Positions 9,503 through 18,625 of a stretch of 51,999 nt of DNA are shown piece by piece (the stretch's first letter is position 1; each line of letters opens with the position of its first letter). This DNA is from JABMOW01 sp964409335 (GTDB lineage: Bacteria; Fidelibacterota; Marinisomatia; SCGC-AAA003-L08; JACNLC01). The notes below the pieces were generated by a model. The model was given only the letters and a program-made list of their open reading frames with translations. It was not told the DNA's origin and ran no database searches. The stretch is taken from the NCBI GenBank assembly GCA_964409335.1, contig CAYPCW010000011.1:1-51999 (forward strand), in the 5' to 3' direction. A program made the position numbers and the translations under genes.

Positions 9503-10572
9503 GCGAAATTTGGACCTCGACGATGGAAATTTTCACCTCCTATGGTTCGATGATATCTTTAGCGGGTGTCGCCATTTTTGGTGTGATGGCGGTGAATGCT
9601 TTAGTGGCCGTGTATTTTGAACGAAAGGTTTCTGCCTTCATGCAGGACCGGCTTGGACCCATGGAAGTGGGTATCTTCGGATTCACCGGCGGTAAAAATT
9701 TCTGGGGGGGAATTGGTCAGACGATCGCTGATGCTCTGAAACTGCTGACAAAAGAAGATATACTCCCCGACAGTGCAGATAAAAAGCTCATGATCCTGGC
9801 GCCGTTTATCATTTTCATCGGTGCATTTGTTACCTTCATTGGTGTACCATTTTCCTCAGTCCTCCTGGTATCTCATTTTAACATCGGGATCTTTTATATC
9901 ATCGCCATGAGTTCGGTGGGGGTGGTCGGGATTATTTTGGCTGGCTGGGCGTCGAATAATAAATGGTCATTATATGGATCCCTACGGTCTGCCGCACAGA
10001 TCATCAGTTATGAAATTCCCGCAGGATTATCACTGATCCTCGTAGTGGTGGTTGCAGGCAGTCTCAACATTCATCAAATCGTGGAATGGCAGGCCGACCA
10101 TCGCTGGTTTATTTTTCATTCCCCCATGACCGTGCTGGCGTTTTTTATTTATTTTATCTCCGGCGTGGCTGAAACCAACCGAACCCCGTTTGATATCCCG
10201 GAAGCAGAGTCCGAACTGGTTGCAGGTTGGATGACGGAATATTCAGGCTTCAGATGGGCGCTGTTTTTCCTTTCAGAGTATGCCAACATGCTCATCATCA
10301 GCATTCTCGCTTCGGTGGTGTTCCTGGGCGGGTGGCTTTCTCCCATGGAGTTATTCAGTGTTTTCCCTGATTCATGGCTCATCCTTGACGGTGTTTGGTG
10401 GGGTGCATTCTGGATCCTGATAAAAGCCATCATTCTTATTTTTATAATGATGTGGTTTCGATGGACTTTCCCCCGGTTGCGGGTTGACCAACTTATGCAT
10501 CTGTGCTGGAAAATACTCATCCCATTTGCACTGGTGAACCTGGTTCTCGTATGTATTTGGGAGTTGGTATGA
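9499..10572 (+). CDS. nuoH: NADH-quinone oxidoreductase subunit H
   Basis: 357 residues with about eight membrane helices. NuoH/ND1 forms the entry to the quinone tunnel. Motifs include YFERKVSAFMQDRLGP, GIGQTIADALKLLTKED, and the acidic loop SGVAETNRTPFDIPEAESELV. The start overlaps the nuoD stop codon as ATGA. In 14-gene operons nuoE, nuoF and nuoG lie between nuoD and nuoH; here the two genes overlap by four bases, so those subunits are absent from this locus. Confidence 0.96.
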   Translation: MSEIWTSTMEIFTSYGSMISLAGVAIFGVMAVNALVAVYFERKVSAFMQDRLGPMEVGIFGFTGGKNFWGGIGQTIADALKLLTKEDILPDSADKKLMILAPFIIFIGAFVTFIGVPFSSVLLVSHFNIGIFYIIAMSSVGVVGIILAGWASNNKWSLYGSLRSAAQIISYEIPAGLSLILVVVVAGSLNIHQIVEWQADHRWFIFHSPMTVLAFFIYFISGVAETNRTPFDIPEAESELVAGWMTEYSGFRWALFFLSEYANMLIISILASVVFLGGWLSPMELFSVFPDSWLILDGVWWGAFWILIKAIILIFIMMWFRWTFPRLRVDQLMHLCWKILIPFALVNLVLVCIWELV

Positions 10573-11882
10573 CCGAATATTTTAGCAATATTACCGCCGG
10601 ACTGAAATCCTTTATTGAAGGACTGCAGTTGACCATTCATCATTTCCATAACCGAAAGAACCTGGTGGCAACCCTGCAATATCCACACGAAAAATGGCCG
10701 ATTGAGGATCGCCACATCGGGTTCCCGCTGGAAGAATACAACGTCATCCGGTCCCGGCTGAATGTGGATATTGAAGACTGTATCGGATGTCTGCAGTGTG
10801 AACGGGCATGTCCGGTAGACTGCATCAAAATCAATACCATTAAACCCCCAAAAGGCAACGATTTTGATTGCGGCATCACTTCAAACGGGACTCAGAAGAA
10901 AATGCTGGTCACCCGGTTTTCCATCGATATGACCGAATGTATGTTCTGTAATCTTTGTGTTTATCCATGTCCGGAGGATTGTATTTATATGGCCGGCGGT
11001 CCCAATTCTTCAAAACACGAGATCGAATATGAATACGCCAGCCGCGACCGGGATCATCTTATTTTTCAATTTGCCAATCCACCAGAAAATGACATCATGG
11101 CTGCCGGAGGTGAAAATTATCTTCGCGCCCGAAATGGGCTTCCACTCTTAGTACCGGATACGCCAGTGAAAACAGTGGAAACACCCGGCCCGAAACCGGC
11201 ATCCGCCGATGAGAAACCTGGTGTGACCATTCTGAACGGGATCACGGATCGAATGGTCAGATCCGTGGCAAAGAAAGCATTCATCGCGGCAGATAGGGCA
11301 GGAAACGATCCGGTTCAGATCGCTGCCATGATCAAGGATGCCCTCGAAGAAGCCGGTAAATTCACCAATGAGGCGAAAACGGTATTGGCATCGATAACCG
11401 CTACCCAGTCAGAACCGTCTGCAATGGGTCCGGCGCATTTACCCGGGGCTGCTCCTGATATCAAAATATTGAATGTCATCGAAGATAAAATGGCGCGGGG
11501 ACAGGCAAAGAAAATATTCATGGCGGAAAGCCGGAATGGAAAATCGCCTTCAGAAATGGTTGCCTCCATCCTTGAGGGACTTATGCAAGCGGACAAACTT
11601 ACTCCGGAAATTGAAACCATCGTTCGTCAGCTTTCACCTCACGTTTCAGGTGCAACCCCGGCACAGGCTTCACCAAACCTTGAACTGGACGTAAAAATGC
11701 TGGATGCGATCGAGGACCGTATGTCCCGCAGCCTGGCTAAAAAAGCCTTTATCGCAGCCCAACGGGAGGGAATAGCCACCGGGGAGATCATCAATGCAAT
11801 ACAAACCGCGCTATCGGATGCTGATAAATTAACAGACGACATTCAGAAGATTTTAACCTCGATTAGCGGAGCTAAAGTATGA
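10569..11882 (+). CDS. nuoI: NADH-quinone oxidoreductase subunit I with a triple-repeat C-terminal extension
   Basis: 437 residues from the ATG overlapping the nuoH stop (ATGA); the frame is open further upstream, but those codons lie inside nuoH. Residues 1 to about 200 are a normal NuoI/TYKY ferredoxin-like subunit with two 4Fe-4S motifs: CIGCLQCERACPVDC and CMFCNLCVYPCPEDC (clusters N6a/N6b). About 235 extra residues follow, so it is more than twice the usual length. The extension holds three gapless 58-residue repeats at about 219-276, 298-355 and 375-432, joined by Pro/Ala-rich linkers. I do not recognise the repeat family. It may be helical and may serve as a docking or assembly element. 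The core call is secure; the function of the tail is open. Confidence 0.93.
   Translation: MTEYFSNITAGLKSFIEGLQLTIHHFHNRKNLVATLQYPHEKWPIEDRHIGFPLEEYNVIRSRLNVDIEDCIGCLQCERACPVDCIKINTIKPPKGNDFDCGITSNGTQKKMLVTRFSIDMTECMFCNLCVYPCPEDCIYMAGGPNSSKHEIEYEYASRDRDHLIFQFANPPENDIMAAGGENYLRARNGLPLLVPDTPVKTVETPGPKPASADEKPGVTILNGITDRMVRSVAKKAFIAADRAGNDPVQIAAMIKDALEEAGKFTNEAKTVLASITATQSEPSAMGPAHLPGAAPDIKILNVIEDKMARGQAKKIFMAESRNGKSPSEMVASILEGLMQADKLTPEIETIVRQLSPHVSGATPAQASPNLELDVKMLDAIEDRMSRSLAKKAFIAAQREGIATGEIINAIQTALSDADKLTDDIQKILTSISGAKV
11223..11864 (+). repeat. three 58-residue protein repeats in the NuoI tail
   Basis: Coding repeats lie at 11223-11396, 11460-11633 and 11691-11864. The shared pattern starts hydrophobic-hydrophobic-L-x-x-I-x-D-K/R-M-x-R-x-x-A-K-K-x-F-x-A. 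It continues after about ten residues with an amphipathic helix-like stretch and ends A-x-K-x-T-x-x-x-x-x-x-h-x-x-h. No insertions or deletions are needed to align the three copies. Linkers are 21 and 19 residues, rich in Pro, Ala and Thr. Confidence 0.85.
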
Positions 11883-12370
11883 GCCAACTATTATTCATCC
11901 TGATCGCCGCACTCACTATTGCATCTGCGTTTTGGGTGGTTTTTTCAAAAAATCTGATCTACTCTGCGGTTGCATTATTATTCACCTTATTTGGTGTCGC
12001 GGGTTTGTATGTTTTTTTATATGCGGATTTTATTGCCGCCACGCAGATAATCGTTTACGTGGGTGGTATTTTAGTTCTCATCATATTTGGGGTGATGCTT
12101 ACCAATAAAATTGCAGATAACCGGATTTCTCATTCCAGCCTGCCCAGGTTCATGGCAGGTATGATCAGTTTTTTTATTTTTATTTTGATGATGACGGTGG
12201 TCTTTACCACGACATGGCACACCGGTGAAGTTCAATCTTCCCAGGGAACCGTCGCCCTGATCGGGGAAATGATCCTCACCGATTACCTTCTGCCTTTCGA
12301 GGTTGCATCACTGATCCTGCTCGCGGCACTGATGGGATCCGCACTATTATCGAGGAAAAAAAATGGATAA
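11879..12370 (+). CDS. nuoJ: NADH-quinone oxidoreductase subunit J
   Basis: 163 residues with five membrane helices. The stretch YSAVALLFTLFGVAGLYVFL and the following FIAATQIIVYVGGILVLIIF are typical of NuoJ/ND6, whose third helix carries the pi-bulge linked to coupling. The ATG overlaps the nuoI stop codon (ATGA). It overlaps nuoK by 8 bases. Confidence 0.95.
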   Translation: MSQLLFILIAALTIASAFWVVFSKNLIYSAVALLFTLFGVAGLYVFLYADFIAATQIIVYVGGILVLIIFGVMLTNKIADNRISHSSLPRFMAGMISFFIFILMMTVVFTTTWHTGEVQSSQGTVALIGEMILTDYLLPFEVASLILLAALMGSALLSRKKNG

Positions 12371-12671
12371 TCTTACGTCGTATCTTGTCATCAGCGGCAT
12401 CTTATTTTCCCTCGGGCTTTTCGGTGTGATGACCCGGCGAAATGGCGTTGCGGTGCTGATGGGGATTGAATTGATCCTGAATGCCGCTGGATTGAATTTT
12501 ATTGCATTCAACCGGTTTGGGGGAATGCACCGGCTGGACGGCCATGTCTTTAGTATTTTTATCATCGTCCTGGCAGCTGCTGAAGCGGCTGTGGCATTGG
12601 CTATTATCATTAATTTGTTTAAAAACCTGGAAACCGTGGATATCGACCAGGCAGATCGTATGAAAGGATAA
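12363..12671 (+). CDS. nuoK: NADH-quinone oxidoreductase subunit K
   Basis: 102 residues with three membrane helices. GIELILNAAGLNFIAF and AAAEAAVALAIIINLFKN contain the conserved buried glutamates of the proton pathway in NuoK/ND4L. It begins inside the end of nuoJ and ends two bases before the nuoL start, in keeping with a tightly packed operon. Confidence 0.95.
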   Translation: MDNLTSYLVISGILFSLGLFGVMTRRNGVAVLMGIELILNAAGLNFIAFNRFGGMHRLDGHVFSIFIIVLAAAEAAVALAIIINLFKNLETVDIDQADRMKG

Positions 12672-12673
12672 AT

Positions 12674-14728
12674 GTGAATCCCACTATTATTTTTGCATTA
12701 TCTATCCTGTTTTTACCCCTGATCTCCTTTGTTTTTCAGATATTCTTTGGCTGGCGGATTGGGCGGTCAGCACATTGGGTATCCCTCATCTGCTTAGGGA
12801 TAGTTCTGGCATTGTCGATGGGCTTTTTTGCCAATGCTTTTCTCATAGAGGATATCCCCATATTGATGGACTCTGTCACCTGGTTCTCTACCGGTGATTT
12901 CACACTTACCCTGGGATTCAACATCAATCAGGTGGCTGCCATCATGCTGGTGGTCGTATCGCTGATTTCCTTTTTAGTCCATGTGTATTCGACAGAGTAT
13001 ATGAAGGGTGATCCCAGATATAACCGGTATTTCGGATTTTTAGGATTATTTACGTTTTCGATGAACGGGATTGTTTTGGCAGACAATCTGATCATGATGT
13101 ACGTCTTTTGGGAACTGGTAGGATTAAGTTCCTATCTTCTTATTGGTTTTTGGTTTGAAAAGGATAGCGCCGCAGATGCGGGAAAAAAAGCATTCCTCAC
13201 CAATCGGGTAGGGGATATCGGCATGTTCATCGGGATCATGATGTTGTTCTTTCTGTTCGGAACGGTGAATATCGAAGATATCGTTTATGAAGTCAGTCTG
13301 GGAATAGCGGACGGATACATGGCGTTGTTGACGACGGCCGGTATTCTGGTTTTTCTCGGTGCGGTGGGGAAATCAGCTCAGTTTCCGCTTCACATCTGGC
13401 TGCCCGATGCCATGGAAGGTCCGACTCCCGTGAGCGCTCTGATCCATGCGGCAACGATGGTGGCTGCGGGTGTGTACATGATCGTCCGAATATTCGCATT
13501 CCTGACCCCTGCAGCGCTTCAGGTGATTGCCATCGTGGGAGCCGTCACCGCACTGATGTCCGCTATTATTGCGATCACCCAAAATGATATTAAACGGGTT
13601 CTGGCTTACTCAACCATCAGTCAGTTGGGATATATGATCCTGGCGTTGGGTGTAGGTGCGTATCAGGCAGGATTTTTTCATCTGACGACCCATGCAATGT
13701 TCAAAGCTTGTCTTTTTCTCGCGAGCGGGTCCGTCATCCATGCCATGCATCACGGACTACATACCGTCAAAGACCACCATACCGACGCACAGGATATGCG
13801 AAATATGGGTGGGCTAAAATCCAGGATGCCGGTCACCTATTGGACGATGCTTATTGCGACACTTGCATTATCCGGGATACCTCTGTTCTCTGGTTTTCTG
13901 TCGAAAGATGCGATTCTGGCGGGAACCGTTGCCTATTTTCACATGCATCACGGATGGACGATCTTTCTCCCCATTGCCGGGTTTGGCGCAGCGGTAATCA
14001 CGGCATTTTATATGTTTCGGCTTATTTTTATGACCTTCCACGGTACGCCTGCAAAACCGGATGCTTATAAAAATATCCACGAAAATACCCTGCCAATGAC
14101 GGTACCGCTGATGGTGCTTTCTCTTTTGAGTGTCGCTATTTTCTTTACCCTGCCGGGACTGAACCCTATCGTAAATCATGGTTGGTTTACCCATTTGGTT
14201 TCTACCGGTGAGAATTATGCAGGGCTTATGATGGAAGAAACGGTTGAAGGGATACATCATGCACACGGAACGGCAATGACAATATCTCTCATCGTTGCCG
14301 CATTGGGAGTTTTCTTTGCCACGCTCGTGTACTATCTTAAAAAGATCGATGCTCAGAATATGGCAAAAGCAATGAATCGGGTGGGTTTGTATAACCTTTC
14401 CTTCAATAAATTTTATATCGATGAAATCTACAACACCGTTCTCTATAAACCGTTTTTCTGGTGGTGTTTTGTATTTTCAAAGATTGATTGGGATTACTTC
14501 GACCAGAAGTTCATTGACGGATGGGGATGGGTTACCCTGAAAATTTCGGAAGCCTCCGGCTATTCAGATTACAACTGGCTGGATCAGAAATTGGTGGATG
14601 GATTCGGTAAACTGGCACATTATTTCAGTAATGAATTGAAGCAAACGCAATCGGGCGTGATCCAAAACTATGTAATGGGAGGCGTTTTCGGGCTTTTAAT
14701 TATTCTAATTATTTTTCAATCAATTTGA
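12674..14728 (+). CDS. nuoL: NADH-quinone oxidoreductase subunit L
   Basis: 684 residues starting at a GTG (12674) with AAAGGA upstream; an ATG two bases earlier is out of frame and stops at once. NuoL/ND5 is the distal antiporter-like pump with a long lateral helix. Motifs include FWELVGLSSYLLIGFWFEKD, FPLHIWLPDAMEGPTPVSAL and HAATMVAAGVYMIVR, which carry the key Glu, Lys and His residues. The C-terminal region (about 550-684) is the amphipathic arm plus the last helix. The length is normal. Confidence 0.95.
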   Translation: MNPTIIFALSILFLPLISFVFQIFFGWRIGRSAHWVSLICLGIVLALSMGFFANAFLIEDIPILMDSVTWFSTGDFTLTLGFNINQVAAIMLVVVSLISFLVHVYSTEYMKGDPRYNRYFGFLGLFTFSMNGIVLADNLIMMYVFWELVGLSSYLLIGFWFEKDSAADAGKKAFLTNRVGDIGMFIGIMMLFFLFGTVNIEDIVYEVSLGIADGYMALLTTAGILVFLGAVGKSAQFPLHIWLPDAMEGPTPVSALIHAATMVAAGVYMIVRIFAFLTPAALQVIAIVGAVTALMSAIIAITQNDIKRVLAYSTISQLGYMILALGVGAYQAGFFHLTTHAMFKACLFLASGSVIHAMHHGLHTVKDHHTDAQDMRNMGGLKSRMPVTYWTMLIATLALSGIPLFSGFLSKDAILAGTVAYFHMHHGWTIFLPIAGFGAAVITAFYMFRLIFMTFHGTPAKPDAYKNIHENTLPMTVPLMVLSLLSVAIFFTLPGLNPIVNHGWFTHLVSTGENYAGLMMEETVEGIHHAHGTAMTISLIVAALGVFFATLVYYLKKIDAQNMAKAMNRVGLYNLSFNKFYIDEIYNTVLYKPFFWWCFVFSKIDWDYFDQKFIDGWGWVTLKISEASGYSDYNWLDQKLVDGFGKLAHYFSNELKQTQSGVIQNYVMGGVFGLLIILIIFQSI

Positions 14729-14760
14729 TATGCATATAAGGATTTAGAAGTAGGATATTT

Positions 14761-16367
14761 ATGAACTCACATATACTTTCATGGTTAGTGTTTATTCCCA
14801 TCATCGGCGCGCTGGTATCCATCATGTATCAACAGATTGCCAAAGGAAAAGGGCGGGACGCCGGGAATATTGGTGATACCCATAAATGGATCGCCGCCGT
14901 TGCGACCGGTATTCAACTGGCGGTGGCGATCTGGTTATATATCATATACGATCCATCCGGTGGAATTCAGTTTCAGGAAAAGTATTCGTGGATTCCCCAG
15001 TTTAACATTGAATATTTTCTAGGCGCAGACGGATTGAGTATGCCTTTGATCCTGCTGACCGCATTACTCTCGTTCATCGGGGTCGTCTCAAGCTGGAGTA
15101 TTAATAAATCACCTTTTGGATATTTTACCATGTTCCTGCTGCTGGATACGGGAATGATGGGCGTATTTGTTTCTCTGGATTTCTTCCTGTTCTACATTTT
15201 CTGGGAGGTCATGCTTCTGCCAATGTATTTCCTTATCGGAATTTGGGGAGGTCCTCAACGGCAATATGCCGCCATAAAGTTCTTTTTATATACGCTTTTC
15301 GGATCAGTATTCATGCTTTTGGCGATGCTGGGACTCTATTTCTACACCGATCCCCACACCTTTAACCTGCTCACTCTCATCCAGGATGCATCCACAATCC
15401 AGGCGACGATCTGGGGGATGGATGTAAAGATTCTCATTTGGGTTGCGCTTTTTGTGGGATTTGCAATCAAAGTACCTATTGTTCCCTTCCATACATGGTT
15501 ACCTCTGGCGCATGTGGAAGCCCCTACAGCGGTATCTGTTATTCTGGCGGGAGTACTCTTGAAAATGGGAACTTACGGGTTACTTCGGATCAATTATCCC
15601 CTGCTCCCCGATCTGGTATTCTGGTTTGCCACCTTCCTGGCGCTGCTTGGAATAATCAATATTATCTGGGGGGCGTTGAATGCCATTGCCCAGATCGATC
15701 TGAAAAAAATGGTGGCATATTCTTCCGTGAGCCACATGGGGTATGTGCTGTTGGGAATGGCAGCTCTGGTCTCTACAAATCCTGCCGGCGCACAAGCGGG
15801 GATCAACGGTGCGGTAATGCAGCTGTTCAATCACGGAACGATTACGGCAATGCTCTTTTTACCTACTATGCCCGCAGCATTTTTGAGNNNNNNNNNNTCT
15901 ATGACCGGGCACACCACCGGTACATCTTTTATCCAAAAGATTATCATGATACGAAGCTTGCAGGTGAATTAGGATTCGGCGGTCTGGGTGTAAAACTGCC
16001 GGTGTATTCTTCATTTGTAGCATTCGCATTCTTTGCCGGACTAGGGCTGCCGTCGCTCTCCGGGTTTATCAGTGAGGTAATGTGTTTCATCGGTGGTTTC
16101 AGTATTTTCAGAACATTGACCATTGTCGGGACCCTGGGCATTTTACTGAATGCTATTTATTTCCTCCGTGCATACCGCCATATGTTTTTGGGGTCATTAA
16201 ACGAAAAATACATCGATCTTCCGGATATGTCCGGAAGAGAAATGGTTACGCTGATCCCTTTGGGAATCCTGGTGTTATGGCTGGGAGTTTACCCTGCGCC
16301 TTTATTAAACATGATCGCCCCTACCATGAATGCTTTGGTTGATCTGATCCATACTGCCGGCCAATGA
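14761..16367 (+). CDS. nuoM: NADH-quinone oxidoreductase subunit M (interrupted by assembly gap)
   Basis: The 5' part (14761 to about 15866) and the 3' part (about 15898-16367) both encode NuoM/ND4. Upstream are FYIFWEVMLLPMYFLIGIWG, PFHTWLPLAHVEAPTAVSVI, LKKMVAYSSVSHMGYVLLG and LFNHGTITAMLFL. Downstream are YDRAHHR, GLGLPSLSGFISEVMCFIGG and the last helices. The two parts lie in different frames, separated by ten Ns at 15888-15897. The roughly 25 bases before the Ns do not read as NuoM. The missing piece should encode only about five residues (LLVGVI-type), so this is a scaffolding artefact and not a real frameshift. Confidence 0.9.
15888..15897. other. assembly gap (10 Ns)
   Basis: Ten Ns inside nuoM. 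The bases left of the gap (about 15863-15887) fit no NuoM frame well, which suggests a low-quality contig end or an unresolved overlap. Ten is a conventional filler length, so the true distance is unknown. Confidence 0.98.
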
Positions 16368-16382
16368 TGGGGATGATGTAAC

Positions 16383-17831
16383 GTGTCCAACCTCCTAAGT
16401 CTGTCCCACTATCTGCCGGAATTGGTTTTGATTGGGGTGATCCTGATTGCAATTGTGATTGATCTGATCCCCTCTACCCGGCGATTCACAAAAGGGATTA
16501 TTCTCGCCGGACTGATCATTGTTGCTGTGTTTCTGGTACAGTCCGACACCTACGCTCTGTCATTATTTATGGGAATGTCTGCCCATGACCCCTTCGGAAC
16601 CTTTTTTAAATGGATTTTTATACTTGCAACCTTTTTCATCATCCTGATTGCCAGATATGATGACAGCATGGATCAGGCTGTTGCCGGAGAATTCAACATC
16701 ATTTTATTGATCGCCATGTTTGGGTTATTCCTCATGGCAACCGCCACTAATCTCGTGATGGTGTATTTGGCCATTGAGACGGTCAGTATTTCATCCTACA
16801 TTCTTGCGGGGATGCTGCGTAACGATGTAAAGTCTAACGAAGCGTCCCTCAAATATGTGATCTTCGGCGCGTTTGCATCCGGCCTCATGCTGTACGGTTT
16901 CAGTTGGCTGTACGGACTGGCAGGATCCACGGATTTATCGGCAATTCGGGAGGTGCTGTCCATTCAGGAAGGTCCGGTGTTTGTTGTGTATATGTCCATT
17001 CTCATGGTGTTGGTGGGAATCGGGTATAAATTATCCATGGTGCCATTTCATTACTGGACCCCCGATGTATATGAGGGCGCGCCGACCCCGCTGACGGCCT
17101 ATCTGTCCGTTGCACCAAAAGCAGCAGGACTGGCATTGTTGATCCGGTTTTTTCATATGACATTTACCACTGACGCTGGCAGTGTCGTGGCACAGGTGAA
17201 CTGGACGGTCCTCTTCGCAGTGCTATCCGCACTGACCATGACCGTGGGTAATTTGCTGGCTTTGCGTCAGGAGAATGTGAAACGGCTTTTCGCCTTCTCG
17301 TCCATCGCCCACGCCGGGTATATGCTGATGGTCATTCCTGTGCTTTCAACAGATTCAAATTCGGCGATCATGTTTTACCTCGTCCCTTATTTATTCATGA
17401 ATATTGGGGTATTTTTGATCACAATTACCGTCGCCAATCACACCGGATCATATGATCTGTCAGAATGGAAAGGGCTGGGTAAACGGATGCCGGTATTATC
17501 TGCGCTCATGGTCCTTTTTCTTATGTCTCTCACGGGGTTACCCCCTACGGCCGGATTTATCGGAAAAGTCTATTTATTTTCCGTTTTAATCGATCATCAA
17601 CAATTTTACTTGTTGGCGGTCATCGGGGTCGTCAATAGTGTGATATCACTGTTTTATTATTTCAGGATTGTCCGGCAAATGTATCTGGTGGATTCCGATA
17701 TTGATACAGCCATCCATCCACATCCCATTCTGAAATGGTCAATTGTCACCTGTGCCATCCCGATATTACTGCTGGGGGTGTACTGGGGTCCGGTTATTGA
17801 CTGGGTGAGCGCATCTCTCAGTATGTTTTAG
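16383..17831 (+). CDS. nuoN: NADH-quinone oxidoreductase subunit N
   Basis: 482 residues from a GTG start, with about 14 membrane helices. NuoN/ND2 is the antiporter-like pump next to NuoK. Motifs include VYLAIETVSISSYILAGMLR, MVPFHYWTPDVYEGAPTPLT, LRQENVKRLFAFSSIAHAGY and GLPPTAGFIGKVYLF. It is the last gene of the nuo operon, followed by a gene-free region of about 790 bases. Confidence 0.95.
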   Translation: MSNLLSLSHYLPELVLIGVILIAIVIDLIPSTRRFTKGIILAGLIIVAVFLVQSDTYALSLFMGMSAHDPFGTFFKWIFILATFFIILIARYDDSMDQAVAGEFNIILLIAMFGLFLMATATNLVMVYLAIETVSISSYILAGMLRNDVKSNEASLKYVIFGAFASGLMLYGFSWLYGLAGSTDLSAIREVLSIQEGPVFVVYMSILMVLVGIGYKLSMVPFHYWTPDVYEGAPTPLTAYLSVAPKAAGLALLIRFFHMTFTTDAGSVVAQVNWTVLFAVLSALTMTVGNLLALRQENVKRLFAFSSIAHAGYMLMVIPVLSTDSNSAIMFYLVPYLFMNIGVFLITITVANHTGSYDLSEWKGLGKRMPVLSALMVLFLMSLTGLPPTAGFIGKVYLFSVLIDHQQFYLLAVIGVVNSVISLFYYFRIVRQMYLVDSDIDTAIHPHPILKWSIVTCAIPILLLGVYWGPVIDWVSASLSMF

Positions 17832-18625
17832 AATTTTTTTCTACCTGTGACACAAATATCCTGCTGTGTAAAACACAGATGATAAAATTTGGTGATTCCA
17901 CACCCAACATCCTACTTACCTTAAAAAGATATTTTCACTAATATATATATTCCTGTAATTTTTTATCAGGTTATACAATAATAAAAAAAGGCGGGCGGTC
18001 ATTGAAATTGGGTATATCAATTGGTTATATCATATATTAATGCTTTTACCAGGTATTTTGTCAGAGGATGCCCGATATTGGAACTCCTGGAAATCTGTTT
18101 CAAATCCATGAAACCTGCTGACTGATGTTAACATCGAGACCCATAAAATTGCTCATTATATGATATGATCGTCGACATCAGCATGGGAACTGATCGTACG
18201 ATCACGGGAAATTCCCGGGGAGTAAAGACAGGTTTTCTGAATTCCAAATTACGTCTGGTAGTGAGGGGACTGATGGAAGATATCGGTATATCAATTGATC
18301 ATGATTGCTGATGGCATATCCCCTGATAGCGCTTGGGTAACGGCGATGTTCCGGTTATATAACCGCGCACAGCTCGTCTGTCCGGCATGCATAACCAATT
18401 TGTCGCCGATGTCACCCAGCCGGCAAAACACGACAAAACTATCCAAAATAATCGAAAGTTCATGTTAAGCGCACTTTGTAAATTTCCACTTTGAATTTTC
18501 GCATCATTTTAAAGATTTAAAATACCGATGATAAGATTATATCGATGATTCATATTATATGAAGTCATTGACTGTGAAGATTTGGTGTTCAGAAATAAGA
18601 TAAATGCATAGGAAACACATTTCAT
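17832..18625. other. long gene-free region with palindromes and a direct repeat, between nuoN and nqrA
   Basis: No convincing gene lies in these 794 bases; the longest frames are about 50 codons and lack ribosome binding sites. A weak hairpin CTGTGT-aaa-ACACAG (17864-17878) follows nuoN and may end its transcript, though it has no T-run. Perfect palindromes are TGATCGTACGATCA (18191-18204) and CGGTTATATAACCG (18352-18365), plus CGGGAA-a-TTCCCG (18205-18217). GGTATATCAATTG occurs twice as a direct repeat (18011-18023 and 18285-18297). The 3' part should hold the nqr promoter. Confidence 0.7.

Noticed and set aside
10149..10715. A 188-codon minus-strand frame over nuoH and nuoI
   Set aside because: It lies antisense to two well-supported genes and has no recognisable domain.
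15438..15866. A plus-strand frame upstream of the gap in the nuoM 5' half
   Set aside because: It is an out-of-frame shadow; only its part after the Ns is the real nuoM continuation.
17864..17878. Hairpin after nuoN as a firm terminator
   Set aside because: The stem has only six pairs and no T-run follows, so I mention it only as a possibility.
18165..18463. Two small frames of about 50 codons in the nuoN-nqrA gap (18165-18311 plus, 18299-18463 minus), the second with a signal-like start
   Set aside because: Neither has a ribosome binding site or a recognisable sequence. They overlap on opposite strands, and frames of this length are expected by chance.
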